Assembly (NCBI GenBank): GCA_000163555.2
Contig: ADAC02000001.1
Coordinates: 806,001-870,000, forward strand
Source of the DNA: an alpha proteobacterium HIMB114
GTDB lineage: Bacteria > Pseudomonadota > Alphaproteobacteria > Pelagibacterales > Pelagibacteraceae
Reading direction: 5' to 3'
DNA length: 64,000 bases
Below the pieces are notes generated by a model. That model saw only the letters and a program-made list of their open reading frames with translations, made no database searches and was not told the origin of the DNA. Made by a program: the position numbers and the translations under genes. Shown here piece by piece: positions 26,841 through 35,919 of the stretch (the stretch's first letter is position 1; every line of letters begins with the position of its first letter).

Positions 26841-27998
26841 TTGAAATATTTAATTAATATATTTTTAAAAGAGGTAAAAGGTATATTTACACTTTTCATT
26901 CACCAAAATTATTATTTAATATTATTATACCCATTAAAGTTTTTTTTTAAGAAAAAAAAAATAAATCTTCAAAACAAAATATATATCTATGTTAATAACA
27001 ATAATTTCAGAGAAATTGATCTATATAATTTTCTAAAAAATAAATTTGAGATAGTTTTAATATATAAAAAAAAGCCAAAATACTCTTCTATTTTAGAAAA
27101 TCATGCAGCGATCATTGAGGAAAAAAATTTTTTTATAAGTCTTGTAAGTAATCCGTATAAAAAAATATTACATGTTTCTGAAACTTCAGAAATTTTTCCG
27201 TTTTTATTATTTGACAAAAATATAATATTTTCTATTTATGATATGGTAAAAGGTTATAATAAAGGGCTTTTAAGAGAATATTTTGAAAAAATTTCAGTCA
27301 AAAATATTAAATTTGCAATTTACAGAGATCCAAGAATTAAGAAAAATTTTAATAAATTTCATAAAAATATAAAATCTATATTAATACTAGAAGATACTTA
27401 TAATTTTAAAAAATCAAAAAAATTAAAAAAAATTCATGCAGTTTCTCTTGGATCTATAGATCAAAATATATGCTCTATCAAAAAAACAATTGATTTACTT
27501 TGCAAAAATAAAATTACAGTCCATATATTTTCTAATCAAAAAAATATCATTGAAAACATAAAATATCTAAAACATCAGAAGAAAAAATATAAAAAATTTC
27601 TTGTTATTGAAAAACCATTATACGGTCTAAAACTTTTAAAAAAAATATCCAAATATCATATTGGTATATCGCCACACGAAAACTATGATAATTTTAAAAA
27701 TTTAAATCATTTAAAGTGTTATTATGAAAATTGTGGTTCGGCAAGAATTGTCAGTTATTTATCGTCAAATCTAATTAACCTTTTATCAAAAAAGCTAAAG
27801 TTTCAAATATCAATGATAAAAGCCTATGGGGGAAAATTAATATATTACGAAGATTTTTTTAATGACCTTGATGATAATTTTAATTACAAAAAAAATATTT
27901 ATAATTTTAATAAGAATAATAATTTAAAAAAAAATTACTATAACTTCAATTTTAAATCAAAAAAAATTATAAATTTTTTAAATCAAATATCTAATTAA
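26841..27998 (+). CDS. Unrecognised protein, possibly a GT-B glycosyltransferase
   Basis: A 385-residue, Lys/Asn-rich protein that I do not recognise. A hydrophobic stretch near residues 18-35 may be membrane-associated. The middle and C-terminal part has a HAVSLGSIDQNICSIK strand-turn, VHIFSNQKN, GIKLLKK-like alternation and an ENCGSARIVSYLSSNLI segment that loosely resembles the donor domain of GT-B enzymes. It stands between a divergent epimerase gene and the split transketolase on the same strand (46-nt gap). The glycosyltransferase call is inference from fold-like patterns and context. Confidence 0.45.
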   Translation: MKYLINIFLKEVKGIFTLFIHQNYYLILLYPLKFFFKKKKINLQNKIYIYVNNNNFREIDLYNFLKNKFEIVLIYKKKPKYSSILENHAAIIEEKNFFISLVSNPYKKILHVSETSEIFPFLLFDKNIIFSIYDMVKGYNKGLLREYFEKISVKNIKFAIYRDPRIKKNFNKFHKNIKSILILEDTYNFKKSKKLKKIHAVSLGSIDQNICSIKKTIDLLCKNKITVHIFSNQKNIIENIKYLKHQKKKYKKFLVIEKPLYGLKLLKKISKYHIGISPHENYDNFKNLNHLKCYYENCGSARIVSYLSSNLINLLSKKLKFQISMIKAYGGKLIYYEDFFNDLDDNFNYKKNIYNFNKNNNLKKNYYNFNFKSKKIINFLNQISN

Positions 27999-28044
27999 CT
28001 TTACCTTTTATATTTTAAATATTAATAATATATGCAATTAATTT

Positions 28045-28839
28045 ATGATACATTCTTTTAATAAAAAAATTTTCAGAACTTCAATGTCACTTCGGTTGAG
28101 AATATTAGAATTATCTCAAAAAGTAAGCGCACTTCACGTTGGCGGTTCGTTTTCAAGCGCTGAGATAATAACAACCATTTTTAAAAATTTAAAAAAACAT
28201 GATAAATTCATACTCTCCAAAGGCCATGTAGCAATTTTACTTTATTGCATTTTAGAAAAAAATGGTTTCATAAAAAAGAGTGATTTAAATCAATATTGTC
28301 AACCTAATGGGTCTTTAGGGGTTCATCCTGAAAGGTATTTGCCTGGTGTTGAAGCTTCTACAGGTTCACTTGGACACGGTTTAGGTTTAGCTTCTGGAAT
28401 GGCATTGTCCAAAAAGTTTAAAAATATTTTTGTATTAATGAGTGATGGTGAATTAATGGAAGGATCAGTTTGGGAAGCTGTTTTGACCATATCATCGCTA
28501 AAATTAAATAACATTATTTTGATTATTGACAATAATGATTTACAAAGTGCCACTAGGGCAACTGATACTCATCCAACTTTGTACCCCATAGATAAAAAGT
28601 TTCGTACTTTTGGTTGGGAGTCTATGAAATGCAATGGTCATAATCCCTTTGAAATTAATAAAATGATTAAATTGAAGAAGAAAAATAAACCATTATGCAT
28701 TGTGTCTCAAACTACCAAAGGATACCCGATATCTTTTATGCGTGACAAACCAATATGGCATTATAGATCACCAAATAAGAAAGAATACGAACTATCAATT
28801 AAAGAAATAAAAAAACTGATGAAAAAATATGAGAAATAA
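28045..28839 (+). CDS. Transketolase, N-terminal (TPP-binding) subunit
   Basis: A 264-residue polypeptide equal to the N-terminal third of transketolase. It has SKGHVAILLY, the GSLGHGLGLASGMA loop and the TPP/Mg motif SDGELMEGSVWEA followed by DNNDLQ. With the next gene it should form a two-subunit transketolase that moves two-carbon ketol units between sugar phosphates, using thiamine diphosphate. The two genes overlap by 11 nt. Split transketolases are common in secondary and glycan clusters; here it could make sedoheptulose 7-phosphate for the GmhA-type isomerases. Confidence 0.9.
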   Translation: MIHSFNKKIFRTSMSLRLRILELSQKVSALHVGGSFSSAEIITTIFKNLKKHDKFILSKGHVAILLYCILEKNGFIKKSDLNQYCQPNGSLGVHPERYLPGVEASTGSLGHGLGLASGMALSKKFKNIFVLMSDGELMEGSVWEAVLTISSLKLNNIILIIDNNDLQSATRATDTHPTLYPIDKKFRTFGWESMKCNGHNPFEINKMIKLKKKNKPLCIVSQTTKGYPISFMRDKPIWHYRSPNKKEYELSIKEIKKLMKKYEK

Positions 28840-29728
28840 ATTTGCAAAAACTATTTTTGAAGAAATAAAAAAAAATAATAAGATTTTTGTAGTTGCTGCA
28901 GATATCTCTCCTTCTGGGGATATGGCAAAATATCAAAAATATGCAAAAAATTTTATTAATGTTGGCGTGGCAGAACAAAGCATGATTAGCATGTGTGCTG
29001 GATTAGCTATGAGCGGAATGAAACCTTTTGCGTATACTATAGCTACATTTGCTGTTTTTAGACCTTTTGAAATGATTAGAGATGACATTTGTTATCAAAA
29101 TCTTCCTGTTACAATTATTGGTATGGGATCAGGGACAACATATGCAAACTTGGGTGGTACACATACTGCTACTGAAGATATTGCTGTATTAAGATCACTA
29201 CCAAATATGCAAATACTTTCTCCTTGCGACCCAGAGGAGCTTGAAGAATGCATAAGATATTGTGCAAGAAAAAGTAAATTCCCTACATATATAAGAATTG
29301 GAAAAACTGGGGAAAGCACATTTACAAAAAAAATTAAAAAAAAATGGCTATTTGGCAAAATTAGACAAATTAAAAACGGAAATAAAACTTGTATACTTAC
29401 TCACGGGCCAATTATGAACTTAGCAATAGAGGCGTCAAAAAAAATAAAAAAAAAAATATCAATATATTCATGTCATACACTTAAGCCTTTTGATAACGTA
29501 GGCTTAAAAAAAATTTTTAATAAGTATGAAAGAATAGTAGTTTTAGAAGATCATTCTATAATAGGTGGGTTGAGTGATATTGTTAAAAATAAAGCCTATG
29601 ATTTTAAGTACAAAAAAAAAATTACAACTTTTTCTTTAAAAGACCAGTTCATTCATGAATTTAGTTCACAGACAAACTTACAAAATAAACATGGGATAAA
29701 CTTAAAAAAGATACTTGATGAAATTTAA
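28829..29728 (+). CDS. Transketolase, C-terminal (pyrimidine-binding) subunit
   Basis: A 299-residue partner of the previous gene. It holds the Pyr domain, with GVAEQSMISMCAGLAMSG carrying the glutamate that activates the TPP aminopyrimidine ring, the FAVFRPFEMIRDD segment, and a C-terminal transketolase domain ending near ILDEI. The 11-nt overlap with the upstream subunit suggests coupled translation and a heteromeric enzyme. The 3' end is 4 nt from a convergent epimerase gene, leaving no room for a separate terminator. Confidence 0.9.
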   Translation: MRNKFAKTIFEEIKKNNKIFVVAADISPSGDMAKYQKYAKNFINVGVAEQSMISMCAGLAMSGMKPFAYTIATFAVFRPFEMIRDDICYQNLPVTIIGMGSGTTYANLGGTHTATEDIAVLRSLPNMQILSPCDPEELEECIRYCARKSKFPTYIRIGKTGESTFTKKIKKKWLFGKIRQIKNGNKTCILTHGPIMNLAIEASKKIKKKISIYSCHTLKPFDNVGLKKIFNKYERIVVLEDHSIIGGLSDIVKNKAYDFKYKKKITTFSLKDQFIHEFSSQTNLQNKHGINLKKILDEI

Positions 29729-29732
29729 TTTA

Positions 29733-30722
29733 TTATTTTAAATGTAATGACATCATTTTTTTTACATTAAAGAAATTATCATTATCAAAAGTATTAATAA
29801 GTTTTTTATTAATAAATGCTTCTAATAAATCCCTGATGCCTTGTGATACATCATATTGGGTTTTGAAATTTAACTCGTTTAAAATCTTATTAGATGAAGT
29901 GTGGTAAGATCTATTATCATCTGAATGAACTTTTTTTATTGTAACGTCGCTACCTATGATTTTTTTTACCTCTAATGCTATTTCATTAACTGTTTTATTT
30001 TCAGCTCCTACGTTGTAAATTTTACCATTAATTTTACTAACATCTAAATCTACAAATAACTCATAGGCTCTTACCATATCATTTATATGAATATTTGGCC
30101 TCAATTGCTCGCCCCCAAAGACCGATATTTCTCTCTTATGAAAAGCTAAATTTGTTAGAATATTAACAACTAAATCTAATCGTTGTCTTGGTGAATATCC
30201 ATGAACAGTAGAAGGTCTTAATACCACAGTACAAAAATTGTCCGAGGTATATTTAGATAATATTTTCTCACAATCTGCTTTAAATCTCGAATAATCAGTT
30301 AATGGCTCCAGCGGCATCTCTTCTGTAACATTTTTCATTTTTTTTATGCCATAAACTGATGATGATGATGCATATATAAATTTCTTAATATTATTTTTAA
30401 TTGAACTTTCAACTAGCGGTGCAAAAGAATCCAGATTAATTTTTTTTCCTAATTCAGGATCTAATTCAAAACTTGGATCATTAGATATGCATGCCAAATG
30501 GATCACAGTATCATGACCTTCTAAAGATTTATTTAGAAGATTAAAATCTCTAATGTCGCCTCTTATTATATTTAATTTTTTGTGTTTTTGTAATGTTTGT
30601 CCAAATATCATAAGATCATAGGAAGTTACTTGATGCCCTTTATCTAAAAGTTTTGGAATTAAAACCGAACCAACATAACCCGCTCCACCAGTGATAAATA
30701 TTTTTTTAGATTTCTGTTTCAT
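29733..30722 (-). CDS. NAD-dependent epimerase/dehydratase
   Basis: A 329-residue extended SDR with ITGGAGYVGSVL, HLACISNDPSFELD, YASSSSVYG, catalytic YSRFK, RPSTVHGYSPRQRLD and RPNIHINDMV. It belongs to the same branch as the epimerase at 17125-18063, whose closest well-studied relatives act on GDP- or UDP-sugars. Reaction and substrate are not determined. The start overlaps the TIGR04372-type gene stop by 1 nt, so the two probably form an operon. Confidence 0.8.
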   Translation of the reverse strand: MKQKSKKIFITGGAGYVGSVLIPKLLDKGHQVTSYDLMIFGQTLQKHKKLNIIRGDIRDFNLLNKSLEGHDTVIHLACISNDPSFELDPELGKKINLDSFAPLVESSIKNNIKKFIYASSSSVYGIKKMKNVTEEMPLEPLTDYSRFKADCEKILSKYTSDNFCTVVLRPSTVHGYSPRQRLDLVVNILTNLAFHKREISVFGGEQLRPNIHINDMVRAYELFVDLDVSKINGKIYNVGAENKTVNEIALEVKKIIGSDVTIKKVHSDDNRSYHTSSNKILNELNFKTQYDVSQGIRDLLEAFINKKLINTFDNDNFFNVKKMMSLHLK

Positions 30723-31924
30723 TATTCAATTAGTAAATGCTTATATCTATTTATAAATGAAGATGATATTGTAGCTTCCGCACCATAGCAATAAGAATCT
30801 TTATGAAATAAATTATTAAATTTTTTTTGCATCTCATTTAATTCAAAATCATTATTTATTATTTTTTCATGCAATTCTTTTACTGCTTCAAGGATCTCTT
30901 CGGAAGTATTAGATATGCAAGTCAAATTATTTTTCTTAAAATCTCTATCTAATCGCAAATCAGCGAAATTATAATTAATTAAATCGTGGAAAGACAAAAT
31001 TTTTTCATTTTTTGTGTTTTTAACGAGTTTTGGCAGTGCAATACATTTTTTTGATAAAGGCAAAGATGCTGCCAGAGGTGCCATATCTATTGAAACTACA
31101 GGTTTGTCAAATACTTTTGCAATTTTTTCTGGTCCAGAGCATGTTGAAATAAAAAATCTAGATTTACTAGTAAAATAGAAATCTAAAATTGGATCACTAT
31201 AACCAAAACTATTCTGGGTAGTATCAATTAATAAATTTTCAAAACTACATTTTACCATTCCTTTATTACCAATTCTAATTATTTGATAACCATTATCTTT
31301 TAACCATTTAATTGTTAATTTATAATTTTCTATATTTGATGACCTATAACTTTCTCCATCAAAGGGCTTGTAAGTATCATCTCTAACATGAAGAATAACT
31401 AATTTTTCTTCTAATTTAATTTTTTTTTCTTCTAAAATCTTCTTACAATATCGAATATCATTTTCAGAAAAATTGATTTTAAAGTCTGTTTTTTTTAAGA
31501 TAGAATAAGCTTTGGCATTTTTTCTTGTTGCCAAATATGGGTCTGTGTTAAAACAAACATTATCAAACTTTTTTTGATAATACAAAATTGTGCATATAAA
31601 TTTGTTTTTAACTGTAAAAAATTTGAATTTCTCTTTTTGCTTCGACAATAAAAAGGGATTTGATATAAATTTTGGCGACTCTAAAATCAAAGGAGTGAAG
31701 TCATAATTATTTTTATTTTTTTCATAAAAAAAACATTCCATATCATAAATTTGATGACCAATAGCTTCGAAAGGTGATTTTAATAATTTAATTTTTAAAA
31801 TCTTAAAAATTGGAAATAAAAGTAAATTTATTATTCTATTAATTATACTAAAAACTACTGATAAGCGTGAAAAAACATTTCTATCACCGTAAGGGTCAGT
31901 AATATGTTTTATCATGGAGATCAT
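30722..31924 (-). CDS. Putative glycosyltransferase, TIGR04372-like
   Basis: A 400-residue protein resembling the TIGR04372 putative glycosyltransferases. It has VILHVRDDTYKPFDGESYRSSNIENYKL, RIGNKGMV, and an SKSRFFISTCSGPEKIAKVF donor-site-like region followed by KPVVSIDMAP. The family occurs in surface glycan islands; its chemistry is not established as far as I know. A hydrophobic N-terminal stretch near residues 25-45 may tether it to the membrane. It is first in a two-gene minus-strand unit and diverges from the radical-SAM gene across 146 nt. Confidence 0.7.
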   Translation of the reverse strand: MISMIKHITDPYGDRNVFSRLSVVFSIINRIINLLLFPIFKILKIKLLKSPFEAIGHQIYDMECFFYEKNKNNYDFTPLILESPKFISNPFLLSKQKEKFKFFTVKNKFICTILYYQKKFDNVCFNTDPYLATRKNAKAYSILKKTDFKINFSENDIRYCKKILEEKKIKLEEKLVILHVRDDTYKPFDGESYRSSNIENYKLTIKWLKDNGYQIIRIGNKGMVKCSFENLLIDTTQNSFGYSDPILDFYFTSKSRFFISTCSGPEKIAKVFDKPVVSIDMAPLAASLPLSKKCIALPKLVKNTKNEKILSFHDLINYNFADLRLDRDFKKNNLTCISNTSEEILEAVKELHEKIINNDFELNEMQKKFNNLFHKDSYCYGAEATISSSFINRYKHLLIE

Positions 31925-32070
31925 TTAAAATGACGTATAAACAATTAAAATCTTAATTAATATAGTAAAAATTCAAATTTTTTTTATAAAATTCCTGCTA
32001 ATTTGCATAATCAGATAGTATTAATACTTAATTTATTGTTATTGTTTAAAAAAAATATATACATTCAGCG

Positions 32071-33762
32071 ATGTCAATTGATCAATCAGATTTTGAGTCT
32101 GAGCATAATAAAAGGTTCCACCTTAAAGGAAAAAGCGCTCTAGAGATAAAAAAGGGCAAAAAAAATATTTTATTGATTGGACCACAAACAGAACTTGCCT
32201 CTGCGGAAAGATCTTTTATGGCACCAGCTCTTGGAGTAATCAGATTAGCTGGTTACCTAAATAAAAAAGGACATTACGCGGAATCATTTGAACCAAATCT
32301 TTCAATGCTGACTGGAAAACCACCATTTCTTGAAGAAGTACTTAAAAAGAAAAAGTGGGATATTATTGGTTTTTCAGTCTTAGAGGAAACATTTATATTT
32401 GATATTGAAAATATGCAGTTGGCAGAAAAAATTTGTCCAGAAGCAATTTTTATAGCTGGAGGTATTGAGGCTCAATTTAACTATCAAAATGTATTAGATA
32501 AAACTCCATGTAAGTTTGTAATAATATCAGAAGGAGAAAAAAGTTTACTAGCTCTGGCAGATGGCAAACCTATAAATGAGATACCTGGAATAGTATTTAA
32601 AAATAGTTCAGTTCCATTAGATCAACATACCTTTGATTTTGCTACATCTGCAATAGACTGGGAAGAATTGCCTTATGAGGAATATTGGGATTATTATGTT
32701 AATAAATATGGAGATAAAATTACAGAGCAAAATTTAGACGAAATTCATACGGTTAGAGTTTTCTCAAGAAATAGATGTCCTATAGGATGTAAGTTTTGTA
32801 GCTCAACAAACCAAATCACATGGGGATCTGAACAAAAAGTTCCTGTTATAAGTGCATCCGAAGAAACTTTAATTCATAACATTAAAAGAATTTGCAATGC
32901 CCACCCAAGAACAAGAACAATATATCTAACAGATGATGATTTTTGCATCAATAAAAGATCAGTTATTAGATTTTGTGAAAAAGTTATAAAAGAGAAAGAG
33001 AAAAATGACTTACCAAAACATTTAACTTTTATGTCGTTTTGTAGAGCGAGCGATGCCAGTGTAGAAATGTTTGAATGGATGAAAAAAGCTGGGTTTAGAA
33101 GACTAAATATTGGGATAGAAAGTTTTTCAACAAAAGTTTTACACGAAATGAACAAAAAATGTACAGCTGAAGAAAACCATGAATGTATGAAAATTGCAAA
33201 ACAAACTGGCGTTGGTCCATATGCAAATATAATAGTTACAACTCCAGAAAGTACTTTGGAAGATGTAGAGAAAACAGTTAATGAGGCATATCAATATACC
33301 TTGGACCCATTTTTTCACTTGGGTGTTACTATGGGAATAAAACCTCTTAAGGGGACAGACTATTACGAAACATTTAGTGACTTTAGAACTAGGATAGTTC
33401 CTATTAAAAATACTCAATACCACTTAAAATATGATGATCTAATCTATGCTAAGGACCCTAGAGTAAAACATCTTCAAATCAGATACTGGAATGAAATTGA
33501 TGATTATATGAATGAAGAAATTCAAAAGAATGATATTAGACATGGAAATGCTCGTAACTTATCACAATTAAAATTAATCTTTTTAAAAAAACTCGTTAAA
33601 GAAATAAAAGAAAACAAACTAGAAATATTAAGTAATTTCAAAGATGATTTAAATAAATCAGATCCATACAACGAAAGACAAACTGTAGATGTTGGAACTG
33701 ATGTAGAATATAATCCAAAAAAAACTAAAAAAAATAAATCTAAGTGGGGAAGCTGGTCCTAA
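32071..33762 (+). CDS. Radical SAM protein with B12-binding-like N-terminal domain
   Basis: A 563-residue protein. Residues about 25-190 form a Rossmann-like region (LLIGPQTELASAERS, APALGVIRLAGYL, FIAGGIEAQ) as in cobalamin-binding radical-SAM enzymes, but no canonical DxHxxG is seen. The [4Fe-4S] cysteines are C236, C240 and C243 in RCPIGCKFCSS. TIM-barrel features follow (LTDDDFC, RRLNIGIESFS). The C-terminus is a Lys-rich tail. Its codon content looks less AT-extreme than its neighbours, suggesting a distinct history. The substrate is unknown. It is alone on the plus strand between minus-strand genes. Confidence 0.82.
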   Translation: MSIDQSDFESEHNKRFHLKGKSALEIKKGKKNILLIGPQTELASAERSFMAPALGVIRLAGYLNKKGHYAESFEPNLSMLTGKPPFLEEVLKKKKWDIIGFSVLEETFIFDIENMQLAEKICPEAIFIAGGIEAQFNYQNVLDKTPCKFVIISEGEKSLLALADGKPINEIPGIVFKNSSVPLDQHTFDFATSAIDWEELPYEEYWDYYVNKYGDKITEQNLDEIHTVRVFSRNRCPIGCKFCSSTNQITWGSEQKVPVISASEETLIHNIKRICNAHPRTRTIYLTDDDFCINKRSVIRFCEKVIKEKEKNDLPKHLTFMSFCRASDASVEMFEWMKKAGFRRLNIGIESFSTKVLHEMNKKCTAEENHECMKIAKQTGVGPYANIIVTTPESTLEDVEKTVNEAYQYTLDPFFHLGVTMGIKPLKGTDYYETFSDFRTRIVPIKNTQYHLKYDDLIYAKDPRVKHLQIRYWNEIDDYMNEEIQKNDIRHGNARNLSQLKLIFLKKLVKEIKENKLEILSNFKDDLNKSDPYNERQTVDVGTDVEYNPKKTKKNKSKWGSWS

Positions 33763-33800
33763 AAAAGCTTAATAAACTACAAAAAATCATACAAAACCAA

Positions 33801-34670
33801 TTAGATACTATTAATATTCTCACTTATGAAGCGGTGAACAGCCTGCTTCGTTGTATAAAGTGAAAAATTTTTTTTCAAATTTTTATTCAAATTAATACTA
33901 AAGCCTCCATTTTTTTTATTAATTCTAATTTTTTTTTTGATCCGTAACCTTTCAAACATTAGTTCAAAAATATTTTGAAACCTCATAGGATTTTTACAGC
34001 CTAGATTATAAATTTTAAATTTAATTTTTTGCTCTAATGACTGTTTAACAATTTCTGCAAGATTTCTAACATGTACAATATTATTGTATTTTAAATTGGG
34101 ATTATTAATTGTTATTTCTTTGTTCTCTTTAATAATACTTAGGGCATTCGATAAGAAATTATGCTGACTTTTAAAACCTAATAATCCAGGTAATCGAAAA
34201 ATTACTGCCTCCGCACCATTTTTAATACAATAATCCTTTAATTCTTTTTCCATTTTAATTTTAGATAACCCATAAGCATCTGGTTTATTAAAACTTTCAT
34301 TTTCAGTAATTTTTTTTTTAGTTATTTTGCCATACACGGACATAGTTGATAATAAGATAATTTTCTTACAATTGTTTTTTTTTGCTAATTTCAAAAGTTT
34401 CTTAAAACCAAGATAATTTACTTTATTGAAAAGATGTTTTTTAATTCCTTTTTCTGGAACTATGGACGCACAATGAACAAGTGCATCAAATTTTTTTTTC
34501 ATATTAATTTTTTTTGTGATGTCAATTTTCACAACTTTTATATTTTTATCTTTCACAAAATTTATTGGTCTATTTTTATTAAACGAAGCAATTACTTTAT
34601 ATTTTTTTGCTAAAAATTTAGAAATTGTATTTCCAACTAAAGTTCCTGACCCGGTAATTAAAATTATCAT
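33801..34670 (-). CDS. NAD-dependent epimerase/reductase
   Basis: A 289-residue SDR with an ITGSGTLVGNTI nucleotide-binding loop (slightly off the usual TGGxGxxG), VHCASIVPEKG, LLSTMSVYG and catalytic YGLSK. Later segments VHVRNLAEIV and IYNLGCKNP are standard for the extended SDR family. It lies 9 nt downstream of the LIC12192-family gene and two genes downstream of the oxygenase gene, so it probably serves the same sugar modification. The reaction is unknown. Confidence 0.77.
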   Translation of the reverse strand: MIILITGSGTLVGNTISKFLAKKYKVIASFNKNRPINFVKDKNIKVVKIDITKKINMKKKFDALVHCASIVPEKGIKKHLFNKVNYLGFKKLLKLAKKNNCKKIILLSTMSVYGKITKKKITENESFNKPDAYGLSKIKMEKELKDYCIKNGAEAVIFRLPGLLGFKSQHNFLSNALSIIKENKEITINNPNLKYNNIVHVRNLAEIVKQSLEQKIKFKIYNLGCKNPMRFQNIFELMFERLRIKKKIRINKKNGGFSINLNKNLKKNFSLYTTKQAVHRFISENINSI

Positions 34671-34679
34671 AAATTAATT

Positions 34680-35111
34680 TTATTTTTTTAATCTTTTAAA
34701 AATTTTATCAGATTGTTCGGTAAATTTTTGGTATGAGAAAAGCTCTTCTATTTTTTTTATGTCTTTTTTTTCTTTAAATATTATATCTTCAATTACAAAA
34801 TGAATTTCTTTATGTTTTTTAATTGCAAGCTTAAAAATTTCGTTCCTCTTAGATCTTGTTTTTGGGAGCATGTAGAAAGATAACATTACTAATCCTCTTG
34901 AGATTGTTTTGTCATTAATCATGCTTCTTAATTGTAAGTGATTTTTTGAAAAGATTGGCTCTCCTTGACCAGGGCCATAAATCAAATTTTTTTTATATGC
35001 ATAGTTAGCATTAATTATATTTTGAAATTTAACTGGCAAAGAATATGGACCAAATGGCTTATTATGACAGTATCCAGCTAATGCTTTAATTTTTTTATTT
35101 TGCAAAGTCAT
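34680..35111 (-). CDS. LIC12192-family sporadic carbohydrate cluster protein (standalone)
   Basis: A 143-residue protein that aligns with the N-terminal domain of the fusion at 23812-24891. Shared positions include GYCHNKPFG against GYIFSRPFFG, FQNIINANY against IQNIVNRDY, LPKTRSKRNEIF against LPLLKKRRKQFF, and IHFVIED against IHFAVEN. No catalytic motif is known to me. It overlaps the oxygenase gene upstream by 17 nt, repeating the gene order seen around 24.9 kb. The family name is from memory and the function is undetermined. Confidence 0.72.
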   Translation of the reverse strand: MTLQNKKIKALAGYCHNKPFGPYSLPVKFQNIINANYAYKKNLIYGPGQGEPIFSKNHLQLRSMINDKTISRGLVMLSFYMLPKTRSKRNEIFKLAIKKHKEIHFVIEDIIFKEKKDIKKIEELFSYQKFTEQSDKIFKRLKK

Positions 35112-35862
35112 TAAATGGATAATGTAAATTAAAAGAAGTAATCAATTTTTTGTTTACTGTTTTATAAAAATTTTCTATGTTTTTTAAATTACCTACATTT
35201 TTCACATATGGGCTATATAAATTTTTGAATCTAAGATTTATAGAAATTCGAGTAGTCATTTCTTGATTAACAACGTTTCCATGTAAACAATTTGGAGAAA
35301 AAAATATTGCTTCTCCAAAATTTAAATTTAACCACTTCATTTTTTTTTTATATCTTTTGTTAGCATCATGAATTTTGTAATTTTTATTATTTTTCATTTT
35401 TTTTAAGATATCAATTGAATTTTTCGGGTTTATTATAAACATAGATTTTGTTTTTTTTACATTTACAAACGGTATCCACAAATTAACTTGAAAAACAGAG
35501 TCACTCTGAGAACTATCGGAATGAAGTGTTAATAATGATGTACCATCGTTAGGATATTGAATCGATAATGATATGTAGCTTTGGACATTTTCAGAGCCCA
35601 CTAATTCACTGATCTCGTTTTCAAATATTTCATAAATTTTATTGTTGAATTTTTTATCTTTGTTAATTTTATTATATAAGTAAAGCCTTAATTGATTTAG
35701 TTTATTTACAGGGTAAACTTTATGTAATTCATTTAGGTCAACTTTTTTTAATTTTGTTTTTGTCTTAATTAATTTTATTATTGTAGATCTTAAAAAATCT
35801 GCATCCTTTTTTTTATATCTTATCTTTTCATAGCCATATTTTATAAAGTTTTTATGATTCAT
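35095..35862 (-). CDS. Sporadic carbohydrate cluster 2OG-Fe(II) oxygenase (copy 2)
   Basis: A 255-residue paralogue of 24891-25682. The iron ligands are H and D in LTLHSDSSQSD and the distal H in NCLHGNVV; the arginine in TRISINLRF would bind 2-oxoglutarate. The segment QVNLWIPFVNVKKTKSMFIINP matches copy 1 closely. It leads a minus-strand unit with the LIC12192-family and epimerase genes. The promoter should be in the 57-nt gap up to the PQQ dehydrogenase gene, unless it is co-transcribed from further upstream. Confidence 0.78.
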   Translation of the reverse strand: MNHKNFIKYGYEKIRYKKKDADFLRSTIIKLIKTKTKLKKVDLNELHKVYPVNKLNQLRLYLYNKINKDKKFNNKIYEIFENEISELVGSENVQSYISLSIQYPNDGTSLLTLHSDSSQSDSVFQVNLWIPFVNVKKTKSMFIINPKNSIDILKKMKNNKNYKIHDANKRYKKKMKWLNLNFGEAIFFSPNCLHGNVVNQEMTTRISINLRFKNLYSPYVKNVGNLKNIENFYKTVNKKLITSFNLHYPFNDFAK

Positions 35863-35919
35863 TATTTTAATTAATAGCTAAAATTATAATAAAATTAAAT
35901 AAATATAAATAAATATAAA

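Noticed and set aside
33139-33423. A 94-codon minus-strand frame
   Set aside because: It is antisense to the radical-SAM gene, whose motifs make the plus strand the real coding strand.
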